Shown here piece after piece: positions 17,842-26,376 of a stretch of DNA of 64,000 nucleotides (position 1 is its first letter; every line of letters begins with the position of its first letter). The position numbers and the translations under genes are program-made. The notes beneath the pieces were generated by a model. The model was not told the DNA's origin and did no database searches. It saw nothing but the letters and a program-made list of their open reading frames with translations. The DNA comes from Chloroflexota bacterium (lineage in GTDB: Bacteria; Chloroflexota; Anaerolineae; Aggregatilineales; Phototrophicaceae): positions 62,001-126,000 of the forward strand of contig JAPOVL010000019.1 of NCBI GenBank assembly GCA_026708115.1. Direction: 5' to 3'.

Positions 17842-18942
17842 ATGGAAGCTAAGGGAATACTTCGACGCTTTGATCTTGCGCTACTGGTTAGCACATTGGT
17901 CCTGGTCGTCTTCGGGATTCTGATGATCGCGAGTGCGACGCAAGACGCCATCGACGACGATATCATTCGTCGTGTTGATGATCAGATTACCTATGCCATC
18001 ATTGGTTTCATCGCCATATTGGTGATGGCAACCATCGACTACCGACTTTTGGGCGGGATCAGCGTTTGGCTTTACGTCGCCATGATCATTCTACTGCTGC
18101 TGGTCCGCGTCTTCGGTGTTGAGGGCGCGGGTGGCGCGCAGCGATGGTTGAACATCGGCATCCGCATTCAGCCTTCGGAAATCGGCAAGATCATATTAAT
18201 CATCACCCTGTCGCAGCATCTGGCCGACCGCTTTCAGAATCTCGGACAATTGTCTGCCGTTTTCCGCTCGCTAGCGCACGTTGCGATTCCCGCCGCTTTG
18301 ATCTTCGACCAACCTGACCTCGGTACAACAATTGTGTTTCTATTCATTTGGGCTGTGATAATTTGGTCGGCGGGATTCCGCCTGCGGCACATTGCGATGT
18401 TCGTTACAGTTGGGCTGATAATGCTGCCAATCGTGTTCACGCAACTGGCGCCCTATCAGCGATCGCGAATCGAACTCTTCATCAACCCGGATAGCGATCC
18501 CGACGCGGCTTACAATATCGATCAAGCGTTAATCAGCATCGGTTCGGGCGGTGTCTTGGGCAAAGGTTATGCCGTCGGTCCGCAAAATACCGGCCGCTTC
18601 CTCCGCGTGCGACACACTGACTTTATCTTCAGCGTTATCGCCCACGAATTCGGTATGGTCGGGGGCGTCGCGGTGATCGGGCTGCTCAGTTTGGTTTTGT
18701 CGCGCATCTTAAAAGGCGCGCGCGAAGCGAGCGACCCGCTCGGCAGTATGATCTGCTACGGCGTCGCCGCCATGATTTTCTTCCAGTCCGTCGTTTCAAT
18801 CGGCATGAACCTGGCTCTGCTGCCAGTAACGGGTTTGACCTTGCCTTTTGTCAGCTCGGGAGGCACGTCGCTTTTGTTCACCATGGTCGGTATCGGACTG
18901 GTGCAAAGTGTGATCGCACGTCGCAGGCGGATCAACGTCTGA
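17842..18942 (+). CDS. rodA: SEDS-family peptidoglycan glycosyltransferase (RodA/FtsW)
   Basis: 366 residues with about ten membrane segments. The SEDS signatures are present: an early GILMIASAT segment, an IGIRIQPSEIGKI loop, DQPDLGTTIVF, the long outer loop with SRIELFINPDSDPD, IGSGGVLGKG, FIFSVIAHEFG and LPVTGLTLPFVSSGGTSL near the end. SEDS proteins polymerise lipid II glycan strands with a class B PBP partner; PBP2 upstream makes RodA the likelier identity over FtsW (context). Only a weak AGGG ribosome site is seen. Confidence 0.9.
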   Translation: MEAKGILRRFDLALLVSTLVLVVFGILMIASATQDAIDDDIIRRVDDQITYAIIGFIAILVMATIDYRLLGGISVWLYVAMIILLLLVRVFGVEGAGGAQRWLNIGIRIQPSEIGKIILIITLSQHLADRFQNLGQLSAVFRSLAHVAIPAALIFDQPDLGTTIVFLFIWAVIIWSAGFRLRHIAMFVTVGLIMLPIVFTQLAPYQRSRIELFINPDSDPDAAYNIDQALISIGSGGVLGKGYAVGPQNTGRFLRVRHTDFIFSVIAHEFGMVGGVAVIGLLSLVLSRILKGAREASDPLGSMICYGVAAMIFFQSVVSIGMNLALLPVTGLTLPFVSSGGTSLLFTMVGIGLVQSVIARRRRINV

Positions 18943-18986
18943 TTGATCCTGCCACCTGCTGTGCCGCAACTCAGAAGGAGACGGAT

Positions 18987-20471
18987 TTGACTGCAGATGA
19001 TCGGCAACCCGTGCGTATCCGCTACGCGCCCAGTCCGACAGGACCTCAGCATATAGGCGGCATCCGCACTGCCCTCTTCGGCTGGCTCTTCGCCCGGCGG
19101 CACGGCGGCCAGTTTATACTGCGTATCGAAGATACGGATCAAAAACGCTCTGTGCCCGGCTCGATTGAAATGATTCAAGACGCTTTCGATTGGTTGGGCA
19201 TGGATATCGACGAGGGACCGCGACAAGGCGGACCCTTCGGCCCATACATTCAGTCGCAGCGTCTGAAGCTCTACCAGACCTGGGCACATTGGCTGGTCGA
19301 GCAGGGGCAGGCTTACAAATGCTTTGCCACAGCGGAAGAGTTGGCGCAAATGCGGGAAGCTGGCAGCGGCTATGACCGCCGCTATCGGGATCTAGACCCG
19401 GCTGCCGCGAAGCGTTTGGAATCTCAAGGCCAAGACTATGTTATTCGATTCAAGATGCCGCTGACCGGGCAGACTAGCGGTTACGACATGATTCGCGGTG
19501 AAGTGACCTTTGACAACGAACAGTTGCAGGATACCGTGCTGCTCAAATCAGACGGCTTCCCTACCTACCATCTCGCCCACATTGTTGATGATCATCATAT
19601 GAAGATCTCGCATATCACGCGGGCAGTGGAATGGCTTCCCTCGTTCCCGCTGCACCTGAAGATCTGGGAGGCCCTGGGCTGGGAAAAGCCTCATTATGCC
19701 CACCTGCCGGTGTTGCTCAACCCCAATGGCAGAGGAAAGCTGAGCAAAAGGAAGGAAAGATTCGCCGCTGCCGACGGGAGCAGCGTGCCCGTTTTCGTTC
19801 ACGAGTTTATCGACGCCGGTTATCTTCCGGCAGCCGTCCTCAATTTCTTGACCAACATCGGTTGGAATTTCGGAGACGATCGCGAGATTTTTTCTCTGTC
19901 CGAGGCTATCGAGCGCTTCAACTTGACAGACGTCAATCCCGCCAACAGCGCCTATCCTATTGCGAAGCTGCATTGGCTAAACAGCCAATACATACAGTCC
20001 GCGGATGTCGACTACCTAGCCGGTTTGCTCAAACCGGTGCTGCAAGGCGCCGGATACGCGGTGGATGACGCGCGTTTGCGCAGAGTCGCGCCGATCTTGC
20101 AAGTCCGACTGAAAACGCTAAACGATGCAATTGCCATGGCCGGTTTCTTCTTTGACGAATGGGGCTGTTTCGCGCCCCCAGCTGCCGAGATACTTTTCCA
20201 AAAGAAAATGGATAGTCACGCGACAAGGCAGGTGCTGGAGGCATCGATTCCCGTCATCGAAAGTCTGGCTGATTTCAGTCACGAACGTCAATATGCTGCA
20301 TTTAAGGATCTCGCCAAGCAAATCGGCTACAAGAATGGCCAGGTTTTCGGCACGCTCCGCGCCGCGGTGACCGGCCAACGTGTTTCACCACCGACATTCG
20401 AAACGATGGAGATCCTGGGTAAAGCGGAATCTATCCGTCGGATCAAGCTGGCCTGCGACTCGCTCCAATAA
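18987..20471 (+). CDS. gltX: Glutamyl-tRNA synthetase
   Basis: 494 residues. Class I synthetase signatures: PSPTGPQHIGGIRTALF (HIGH-type) near residue 15-30, and KLSKR at about 251-255. The FDNEQLQD and FPTYHLAHIVDDHHM segments are typical of GluRS. The C-terminal anticodon-binding domain follows. The start is TTG with AAGGAG upstream. tRNA-Gln is encoded just downstream; whether the enzyme also charges tRNA-Gln (the non-discriminating type used with GatCAB) cannot be judged from the window. Confidence 0.96.
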   Translation: MTADDRQPVRIRYAPSPTGPQHIGGIRTALFGWLFARRHGGQFILRIEDTDQKRSVPGSIEMIQDAFDWLGMDIDEGPRQGGPFGPYIQSQRLKLYQTWAHWLVEQGQAYKCFATAEELAQMREAGSGYDRRYRDLDPAAAKRLESQGQDYVIRFKMPLTGQTSGYDMIRGEVTFDNEQLQDTVLLKSDGFPTYHLAHIVDDHHMKISHITRAVEWLPSFPLHLKIWEALGWEKPHYAHLPVLLNPNGRGKLSKRKERFAAADGSSVPVFVHEFIDAGYLPAAVLNFLTNIGWNFGDDREIFSLSEAIERFNLTDVNPANSAYPIAKLHWLNSQYIQSADVDYLAGLLKPVLQGAGYAVDDARLRRVAPILQVRLKTLNDAIAMAGFFFDEWGCFAPPAAEILFQKKMDSHATRQVLEASIPVIESLADFSHERQYAAFKDLAKQIGYKNGQVFGTLRAAVTGQRVSPPTFETMEILGKAESIRRIKLACDSLQ

Positions 20472-20556
20472 AGAAGCCCTGCCCGCGAATCGTTGCCTTT
20501 GACCAATAGGCAGACGCGGTGGGCTTGTCAAGCAACGGCCCTTGTGATAGGCTTCT
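20472..20556 (+). other. Structured spacer between gltX and tRNA-Gln
   Basis: Nested inverted repeats start one base after the gltX stop. The outer stem is AGAAGCC (20472-20478) with GGCTTCT (20550-20556). The inner stem has CGTTGC (20491-20496) with GCAACG (20532-20537), continued after a two-base bulge by TTGAC (20499-20503) with GTCAA (20527-20531). No U-tract follows, so it is not a classical terminator. It may be a processing or stabilising element of the gltX-tRNA transcript. Confidence 0.4.
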
Positions 20557-20566
20557 GTCGACGCAG

Positions 20567-20638
20567 TGGGAGATAGTTTAATTGGCAAAACAGCGGACTC
20601 TGGATCCGCCATTCCTGGTTCGAGTCCAGGTCTCCCAG
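20567..20638 (+). tRNA. tRNA-Gln (anticodon CUG)
   Basis: Cloverleaf read by eye: acceptor TGGGAGA pairs fully with TCTCCCA; anticodon stem GCGGA/TCCGC encloses loop CTCTGGA, giving anticodon CTG; T-arm CCTGG-TTCGAGT-CCAGG is perfect. The discriminator base is G, as in Gln tRNAs. The 3' CCA is not encoded (GCA follows the acceptor stem), so it must be added enzymatically. Length is 72 nt. Confidence 0.93.
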
Positions 20639-20718
20639 CAAAATTGAGCGACCAACGTCCCGGCGGGGCGCCCTTTCATTTGAGGCAAAACAAGCCGCGG
20701 TCAATCGTCATCCGCCCA

Positions 20719-21207
20719 TTAAGCGACCGACAACACCACTAATTCTACCCATTTTCGAAACTCGTTATGTTGAGCGTTATAGAGCAATCTTGTCCGCAGG
20801 GGCAATCCGAGCCACATATAAGATAGCTTCCGCCGTTCTTCGCGCGAGGTGTGATCAACAATATCGCGATACCAGCGCGGAAAACGCAAGAAGACTTCCG
20901 GATAGTTCATGATATTGTCTTTAACTTTCCAATAGAGCATGATGTAGGACACAAAGGCGATGATCCCCAGCAGGACCAGAAAAGAGGAAGGCACCAAAAG
21001 AACAAAAATAAGGTACGCCAGCGTAGTTGCCCACATAATGGACTCGAAAAGGGGGCTGAAGCCCACTTCGTCGCCGTACTGCTGAAAAGCACTTAGAATC
21101 GGCTCCTTGTAGTATCCCAAGGTTACCAAACATGCGCGCAGAAACATGATGGATACAATGCTTATCAGGAGCGTAATAATCGTTGACATGCAAAGGGCCC
21201 GTTTCAA
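20719..21207 (-). CDS. Unknown small membrane protein
   Basis: 162 residues, not recognised. Two hydrophobic helices at about 8-28 and two more at about 60-92, then a charged C-terminal half with many Arg, Tyr and Trp, probably cytoplasmic. The start is uncertain: a TTG at 21207 or an ATG at 21189, neither with a strong ribosome site. It lies 34 bp after the large membrane protein gene on the same strand, so they are probably one unit. Confidence 0.55.
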   Translation of the reverse strand: MKRALCMSTIITLLISIVSIMFLRACLVTLGYYKEPILSAFQQYGDEVGFSPLFESIMWATTLAYLIFVLLVPSSFLVLLGIIAFVSYIMLYWKVKDNIMNYPEVFLRFPRWYRDIVDHTSREERRKLSYMWLGLPLRTRLLYNAQHNEFRKWVELVVLSVA

Positions 21208-21241
21208 GCGACCTACGTTTTGCTAGATCGACAAAACATCC

Positions 21242-23020
21242 TCATTCATCCGTATGCTCACCATCTTCGACAGCCTTGAAGCCGAAACCGTGCTGAATCT
21301 GCCCTGGTACACGTGCAAAAACGCCTTTGCGCGGAAATGGCGTACATGGCAAGGGAATCTGCCAACATTGATGAATATGGCTGTCGGGCATGTTCAGTTG
21401 CAATCCGCTGGCTGTTTCATAGACGCTAACAGGTGGCAGAGGATGTTCATAAAAGCCATCACCCGGACCAGCCGCTACCGGGAAATCTCGCAGCGCCACG
21501 ATCAAGTACATAAAGTATGCCAGACAAATCCCCAAAACCGCGTAAATTATCGAGACGCGCAAGCGCCATGAGATCCTAGTCCATGACAGCATGGCGAGCA
21601 ACCATGAAAGCGCTGCGCCGCTCCAAAAGATGTAGCGCACATATTTGAGGTTTGGCAAACTGACGAACCAGAACACCAGCATAATCAGCAGCGGAGCGAA
21701 GACCCATAAACCCAATCCTGCTCGACTTGCTCCAGCTCGCCGCCGCACTCGACCGCTCGCATAAAGAAGCAGTCCCGACATGGTCAACGCGGCCGGAAGC
21801 GCGAAATCCTTCACGTTGCTTCGAATTCCGTCGAACCATGGTCCGACCCAGTCCCAAGTTGCAAGCACAATCTCGGGATCGCCATAACGACGCCGGGTAT
21901 TGGTTGCCAGTTGTTGTTGCCGATGCGCGATAAGATCGGGCGGTTCCGCCCAATCGACCTCAATCCTGCCGATCGCATGGGGATAGGCGATATATCCGCT
22001 GGTCACAACCCCGCGCAGCATCCAGGGTCCTGCGAACATGACCGCAATCAGTAGAACTGGCCGGGACAGGCGCGTCAATCGACCAAGATTTGTCAAGCCG
22101 CCTGTCCTGGCGATCCACGCAACTAGGACGAGCCCGGTTATGCCGGCGCCGAATACCCAAAAGGTCTGTTTGATGGTAAATCCAGCCAGAATTATTATCG
22201 ACAGACGCAAGACTTGCCAAAAAGCCGCCCTCGCGTCTCCGCCGGCGTCCTGCAAGAAGTCCAGCAACCAGATCACGGCCAGTATGCCCAGCAAATCTAC
22301 TGTTGTGTCGGTCAGAAAATGCGTAATGCTTCCTCGCCCGATCGCAGTCAACAGAAGGAACGGCATGACTAACGTGGCGAAGATCCACGACCAGCGCGCT
22401 TGATCTTGCGTACGGCAATAGTAGAGACGATGCGCCGCGTGAATTGAATAGGCCAGCATCACCGTCAGCAGAAGCCCCGTTGCAATATGATAAGAGCGCC
22501 CAGACCAGATCGAGGTATCCAGCAGGGCATGGTACAAGTAGACGGAGTGATTGTAGGCCAAAGACGAGAACAGATTGTTGAGGCCGGGAACAATGGGATA
22601 GGAATCCACCCACATGACTGCCTGGATATCGCGGAAGCCGGTGTCGGATTCGTCCGGCATTTCTATGGCGCGGTTCGACATCCACAGCAGGGTTACCAGC
22701 AATACCAGCAGCAATACGCGGTTGGTCTTCAGGCGCAGAAGCTGAGAGATCAAGCGATGGCGATGTTGGTACAGGCCAATGGCAGCGACGATTGCCAGCA
22801 GAAAAAGGGCCCTGTCATCGACCGCGAATAGCAGATGCCATAATTGCAGCGCCGCCAGCGCCAGCGCCCAACCCAACCAAAAGCATTCGAACCACGCGAT
22901 TCCGTCGGCGCGCCCGTGACCGAGCAGACGCATTGCCATTAGGCCCAGTCCGCCGAAGAGCAGGAACAGCAGAAGCCAACTGAGCAAGACCATCCCCATC
23001 GGATAAATCAGTCCAAGCAA
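21242..23020 (-). CDS. Large polytopic membrane protein, GT-C glycosyltransferase-like
   Basis: 592 residues with about 12-13 membrane segments and one long loop at about 365-400. An early Asp-rich stretch (EMPDESDTGFRD, about 118-129) sits just after a membrane segment, the position where GT-C transferases keep an acidic catalytic motif. A C-terminal soluble tail of about 70 residues follows. The topology suggests transfer of a lipid-linked sugar outside the cell, but I cannot match a named family. Confidence 0.6.
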   Translation of the reverse strand: MLGLIYPMGMVLLSWLLLFLLFGGLGLMAMRLLGHGRADGIAWFECFWLGWALALAALQLWHLLFAVDDRALFLLAIVAAIGLYQHRHRLISQLLRLKTNRVLLLVLLVTLLWMSNRAIEMPDESDTGFRDIQAVMWVDSYPIVPGLNNLFSSLAYNHSVYLYHALLDTSIWSGRSYHIATGLLLTVMLAYSIHAAHRLYYCRTQDQARWSWIFATLVMPFLLLTAIGRGSITHFLTDTTVDLLGILAVIWLLDFLQDAGGDARAAFWQVLRLSIIILAGFTIKQTFWVFGAGITGLVLVAWIARTGGLTNLGRLTRLSRPVLLIAVMFAGPWMLRGVVTSGYIAYPHAIGRIEVDWAEPPDLIAHRQQQLATNTRRRYGDPEIVLATWDWVGPWFDGIRSNVKDFALPAALTMSGLLLYASGRVRRRAGASRAGLGLWVFAPLLIMLVFWFVSLPNLKYVRYIFWSGAALSWLLAMLSWTRISWRLRVSIIYAVLGICLAYFMYLIVALRDFPVAAGPGDGFYEHPLPPVSVYETASGLQLNMPDSHIHQCWQIPLPCTPFPRKGVFARVPGQIQHGFGFKAVEDGEHTDE

Positions 23021-23237
23021 TTGATTTCGTCCCGAACATTGGACACAGGGCGATACACACGTCGTATCGGCAGAGAATTATAATGAGAGATAGGCAATAA
23101 GGCGATAACTATATCGCTTCCAGGTCGACGACTGGCGATATCTCGACTTTCAGCGGATGTGCGCCTTGAAATGGTTCGCCGCCGCTCGATGGCTATGCTA
23201 AACTACGCAAGAGACTGGAAATCAGCCTAAGCAAACC

Positions 23238-24695
23238 ATGACGGAATTTGAATTCATTCGGGGCGGAGAGGGCCCGCGCCTGGCCATTGTTGATTCCGCC
23301 AACACCGTCCAGATCGCAGAAAACATGGTCGCCTTCGCCAATACCGAGGGCGGCGTTATTATTGTCGGCCTGCAACCAGACGGCGAGCCCGGCGTCCCTG
23401 CGCGCGCAGTGTCGCAAATCGACCGGGCGCTCCAATTGGCGGACGATCTCTACAATCCTCCTGTCGTCACCGAGAAGCTAGAAGAGATCAACTTCCAGAC
23501 GATAGAAGACGGCTCCGATCCGCCGGTGAAATCCGCGGCGTCTGAGTCTTCGCGGGCGAGCAAGGTGGCCAGCAACGGCACAGCTTATGCCATTCGCGTT
23601 CCCAGGAGCACCGAGCTGCATGCGCTCGCCGATGGTCGCGTACTGATCAGAAGCGGCAAGGTAAATCGGCCGCTGGGCGGGCAAGAGATCTTGCGATTGG
23701 CGAGCGCGAAGAATACCGGTGACTTCGAGGGGGAAGCGGTACCGGCCGCCACGGTTGACGACTTTAGCCGCGAGATGATAGACGAGTACTTGGAAAAGCG
23801 AGCCGAACGCACCAAACGTCCATACGACGGCGAAATCAACAATCTGCTGGGAGAGATCGGTGCGATAACAGCGGATGGCAAGCCGACCGTTTGCGGGTTG
23901 CTGCTGTTCAGCGAATTCCCGCAGAAGTGGTTGCCACAAAGCGGTGTTGTCTTCGCCAAGTTTGTGGGAACCACGCCACGCGGCGACAGTGGCCTGGCCG
24001 GCTATACGCGGCGAGAAGAGCTAACTGGGCCGGTCCCGCGCCTGATAGAAGCAACCTGGAACCTGGTCTGGAGCGAAATGGCGGTCAGCGCCGTCGTTAA
24101 AGGACTGGAGCGTGAAGAGACCTTTGAATATCCGCAATTCGCGGTGCGCGAAGCTCTTGTTAACGCCATGTGCCACCGTGACTATCGCTTGCGTGGCCGG
24201 CGCATCGAAGTTCGCATGTTTTCTGACCGGCTTGAGGTGATTTCCCCGGGCGGTCTGCCGGGTTTTATCACCGTTGAGAACATGAAGGACGAGCACTTTT
24301 CACGCAATCCCAGACTGGTGGGCGGGCTATTCCAATGGGGATACATCGAAGAATTGGGCTTGGGCATCGACCGTATGATTGAGGTGATGGAACAAGCTGG
24401 ACATTCGCCGCCCAAATTCGATGCGCGCCCATACAGCTTTGCACTGGCGCTACATAATGAGCGCAAGAAACCAAAGCCGCCCGAATGGTCTCGCGACACC
24501 AATCACCGGCAAGCGCGCGCGCTACAGTATATTCGCGAGAATGGTTCAATTACCAATCGAGAATTCCGCGGATTGATCAATGCCGTCTCAGCTGAGACTT
24601 TGCGTCTTGATCTGGTTGATATGGTGGACAAGGGAATTCTCACCAAGATAGGCGCCAAAAAGGGCACTTATTATGTGCTCAGGGAAAAGCGCTGA
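23238..24695 (+). CDS. Schlafen-type AlbA_2 / HATPase_c_4 / winged-helix protein
   Basis: 485 residues, three parts. About 20-60: AlbA_2 (schlafen) segment with NMVAFANTEGGVIIVGL. About 285-400: the HATPase_c_4 (RecG-like C-terminal) signature, with VREALVNAMCHRDY, EVISPGGLP, NPRLVGGLFQWGYIEELGLG and GIDRMIEVM. About 415-480: a winged helix with ARALQYIRENGSITNREFR. Such proteins are often annotated as transcriptional regulators or RecG-like; they have no helicase domain. A Ser/Ala-rich insertion lies at about 92-115. It stands alone between two minus-strand groups. Target unknown. Confidence 0.8.
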   Translation: MTEFEFIRGGEGPRLAIVDSANTVQIAENMVAFANTEGGVIIVGLQPDGEPGVPARAVSQIDRALQLADDLYNPPVVTEKLEEINFQTIEDGSDPPVKSAASESSRASKVASNGTAYAIRVPRSTELHALADGRVLIRSGKVNRPLGGQEILRLASAKNTGDFEGEAVPAATVDDFSREMIDEYLEKRAERTKRPYDGEINNLLGEIGAITADGKPTVCGLLLFSEFPQKWLPQSGVVFAKFVGTTPRGDSGLAGYTRREELTGPVPRLIEATWNLVWSEMAVSAVVKGLEREETFEYPQFAVREALVNAMCHRDYRLRGRRIEVRMFSDRLEVISPGGLPGFITVENMKDEHFSRNPRLVGGLFQWGYIEELGLGIDRMIEVMEQAGHSPPKFDARPYSFALALHNERKKPKPPEWSRDTNHRQARALQYIRENGSITNREFRGLINAVSAETLRLDLVDMVDKGILTKIGAKKGTYYVLREKR

Positions 24696-24697
24696 CC

Positions 24698-24725
24698 CGA
24701 CACAAAAGACGGACCCATTGTGTCG
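24698..24725. terminator. Hairpin between convergent genes (AlbA_2 gene and rplS)
   Basis: CGACACAA and TTGTGTCG form a perfect 8-bp stem with a 12-base loop, directly after the stop of the plus-strand gene and 40 bases past the rplS stop on the other strand. There is no U-tract on either side, so it may be a transcript-end stabiliser rather than an intrinsic terminator. Confidence 0.4.
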
Positions 24726-24764
24726 AGTCCGGTATCGTTCCGAGGCTTAACTGATAGGAATGGA

Positions 24765-25109
24765 TTATCGGCGTTCCTTGAGGCGTGCCGACTTGCCTCG
24801 CCTCTCGCGCAGGTAGTAGAGTTGCGCTCGACGCACTTTGGCGCGACGCAAAATTTCTACTTTTTCTACGCGCGGGCTGCGGAGCAGGAAAGTTCTCTCC
24901 ACACCTACACCATGGCTGGCAATCCGTCGGACAGTAAAGTTCGCTTCGTTGCCGCCCTTGCGGGCACGGATAACAACGCCTTGAAATACCTGGACGCGTT
25001 CGCGGCTGCCCTCCACAATGCGCACATGAACCTTGACTGTATCACCTGATTCGATCTCCGGAAGTTTGTGATTCTCGGCGACCAAGGTACTCATGAGTTC
25101 CTGGCTCAT
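24765..25109 (-). CDS. rplS: 50S ribosomal protein L19
   Basis: 114 residues with the ATG at 25109, which matches the family length; GGAAGGAAG stands upstream. Conserved L19 features: [66 protein letters not shown]19 sits at the 30S-50S interface. The usual neighbours rimM and trmD are absent, so it is transcribed on its own from a strong-looking promoter at 25172-25200. Confidence 0.97.
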   Translation of the reverse strand: MSQELMSTLVAENHKLPEIESGDTVKVHVRIVEGSRERVQVFQGVVIRARKGGNEANFTVRRIASHGVGVERTFLLRSPRVEKVEILRRAKVRRAQLYYLRERRGKSARLKERR

Positions 25110-25126
25110 GGCTGGCTTCCTTCCAT

Positions 25127-25147
25127 AAAAATACGCCCGCAGGCGTA
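25127..25147 (-). promoter_or_regulatory. Terminator-like hairpin in the rplS leader
   Basis: On the minus strand TACGCC-TGCG-GGCGTA forms a 6-bp stem closed by a UGCG tetraloop (the stable UNCG class), followed at once by five Ts. It lies between the rplS promoter and its ribosome site, within a leader of about 56 bases. It looks like an intrinsic attenuator or a protein-binding leader structure. Confidence 0.55.
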
Positions 25148-25171
25148 GCAAAGACGTATCGAATGGCGAAG

Positions 25172-25200
25172 ATTATATCAAGCAAAACTTAGCGTATCAA
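25172..25200 (-). promoter_or_regulatory. Promoter of rplS
   Basis: On the minus strand: TTGATA (-35, five of six), a 17-base spacer, and TATAAT (-10, perfect) preceded by TGn, so an extended -10 as well. It is the best promoter match in the window; start of transcription is expected near 25165. Confidence 0.75.
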
Positions 25201-25314
25201 GGGTCAGCCACGCCCAGCATTTTGAAGGTTTTAGCAAGCAGTTAAAGCGCTGAATCTTTCTCAGTTAGTCAAGGCGTTGCTGGACTTGCAGGGACATAGC
25301 AGCGGTCAATGACC

Positions 25315-26238
25315 TTACGGAATCAGCAACTCGTCTCCCGCTTTCAAATTGTCCACATCAGCAATGTTATTCAAGGATGCCAACGCCTCTATTGACGTGC
25401 CGAACTGCAAAGCGATGCCGAGCAAGGTATCATTTCGCTGCACTGTGTAGCTGCGTCCTGGCGTCGCAATCGCAGCCTGCGCGCTGAATTCGCCAGCAGC
25501 ACTGGCTTGCGCATTGCTCAGTATGGCATCCTGAGCCTGTTGTACCAATGCGCTGAAGTCTTCTCCGTCTTCCGCTTCTGCTATCTCGACTTCTTCCGAA
25601 ACAGCTGTCGGTTCGATGGCACTGGGATCCGGAGCTGGAGGCGGCGCCGACGTTGGAGGCGGCGCGAAACCGGCCGTACCGCAGCCAGGAATCGTAATCC
25701 GCTGCCCAACCGATATGCGGTCGGGATTGTTGATATCACTCGCCGCAGCGATCTCATCCACCGTTGACCCGTAAGCCAATGACAACATGAACAAGGTCTC
25801 GCCGGCTCGGATCTCGTGTATGCAGTCTTCGCCTGGCGGCACCGTTACGCGAACCAGTGGAATTGTCGTGGCTTGAACAGCGGACGTATCATCAACAGCA
25901 CCCGCAGTATCCGATTCCTCAGTGTTGTCAACCGAAAGCACAGTTGCTTCCGGTTCCGCAGCCTCGGTCAGGCGCGAAATGAGCGCGGTTGCAGTCAAGG
26001 CGAATGTATCGGGAGGCTCCTCGGTGAAGAGTTCTTCGAGCAACTCGGCGGTAAGCGTTGGTTCGGGCAGGTCGGTGTCGATAGCCGTCGGCGATGCAAC
26101 CCCGCGAGCTACCGGTTGCCTATCAATAACTTCGCTAGCGTCGCGGAAGCATGCTGCCGCCAATAGGCACAGCAGCGCGCAACACATCAACAGCAAGAAA
26201 CGCCTGCTAACTGCGTGAATAATATGCCTATTGGTCAT
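25315..26238 (-). CDS. Lipoprotein with two LysM domains
   Basis: 307 residues from the ATG at 26238. A hydrophobic signal ends in a lipobox LAAAC with the modified Cys at residue 30. A disordered stretch rich in Thr, Glu, Asp and Pro follows, then LysM 1 (HEIRAGETLFMLSLAYG to VGQRITIPG), a Pro/Ala linker and LysM 2 at the very end (YTVQRNDTLLGIALQFG to AGDELLIP). LysM binds peptidoglycan or chitin-type glycans, so the protein is probably membrane-anchored outside the cell and touches the wall. No enzymatic domain is seen. The frame opens further upstream to 26313, but the later ATG gives the sound signal peptide. Confidence 0.88.
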   Translation of the reverse strand: MTNRHIIHAVSRRFLLLMCCALLCLLAAACFRDASEVIDRQPVARGVASPTAIDTDLPEPTLTAELLEELFTEEPPDTFALTATALISRLTEAAEPEATVLSVDNTEESDTAGAVDDTSAVQATTIPLVRVTVPPGEDCIHEIRAGETLFMLSLAYGSTVDEIAAASDINNPDRISVGQRITIPGCGTAGFAPPPTSAPPPAPDPSAIEPTAVSEEVEIAEAEDGEDFSALVQQAQDAILSNAQASAAGEFSAQAAIATPGRSYTVQRNDTLLGIALQFGTSIEALASLNNIADVDNLKAGDELLIP

Positions 26239-26376
26239 AGACAGACCGTCCCACTCAAGACAGGTTGATGGCTTGCATTCATTATAGTGAAGGGCCGAAA
26301 AACGGACAATCAAATCTGCAAGCAGTTGTGGAAACCAACGACGTTGTTTTGTCTTGAAGTAGCAGGCGGCATTAGT

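Noticed and set aside
20661..20680. GGGCGCCC followed by TTTCATTT as a terminator of tRNA-Gln.
   Set aside because: The palindrome leaves no loop and the T-run is broken.
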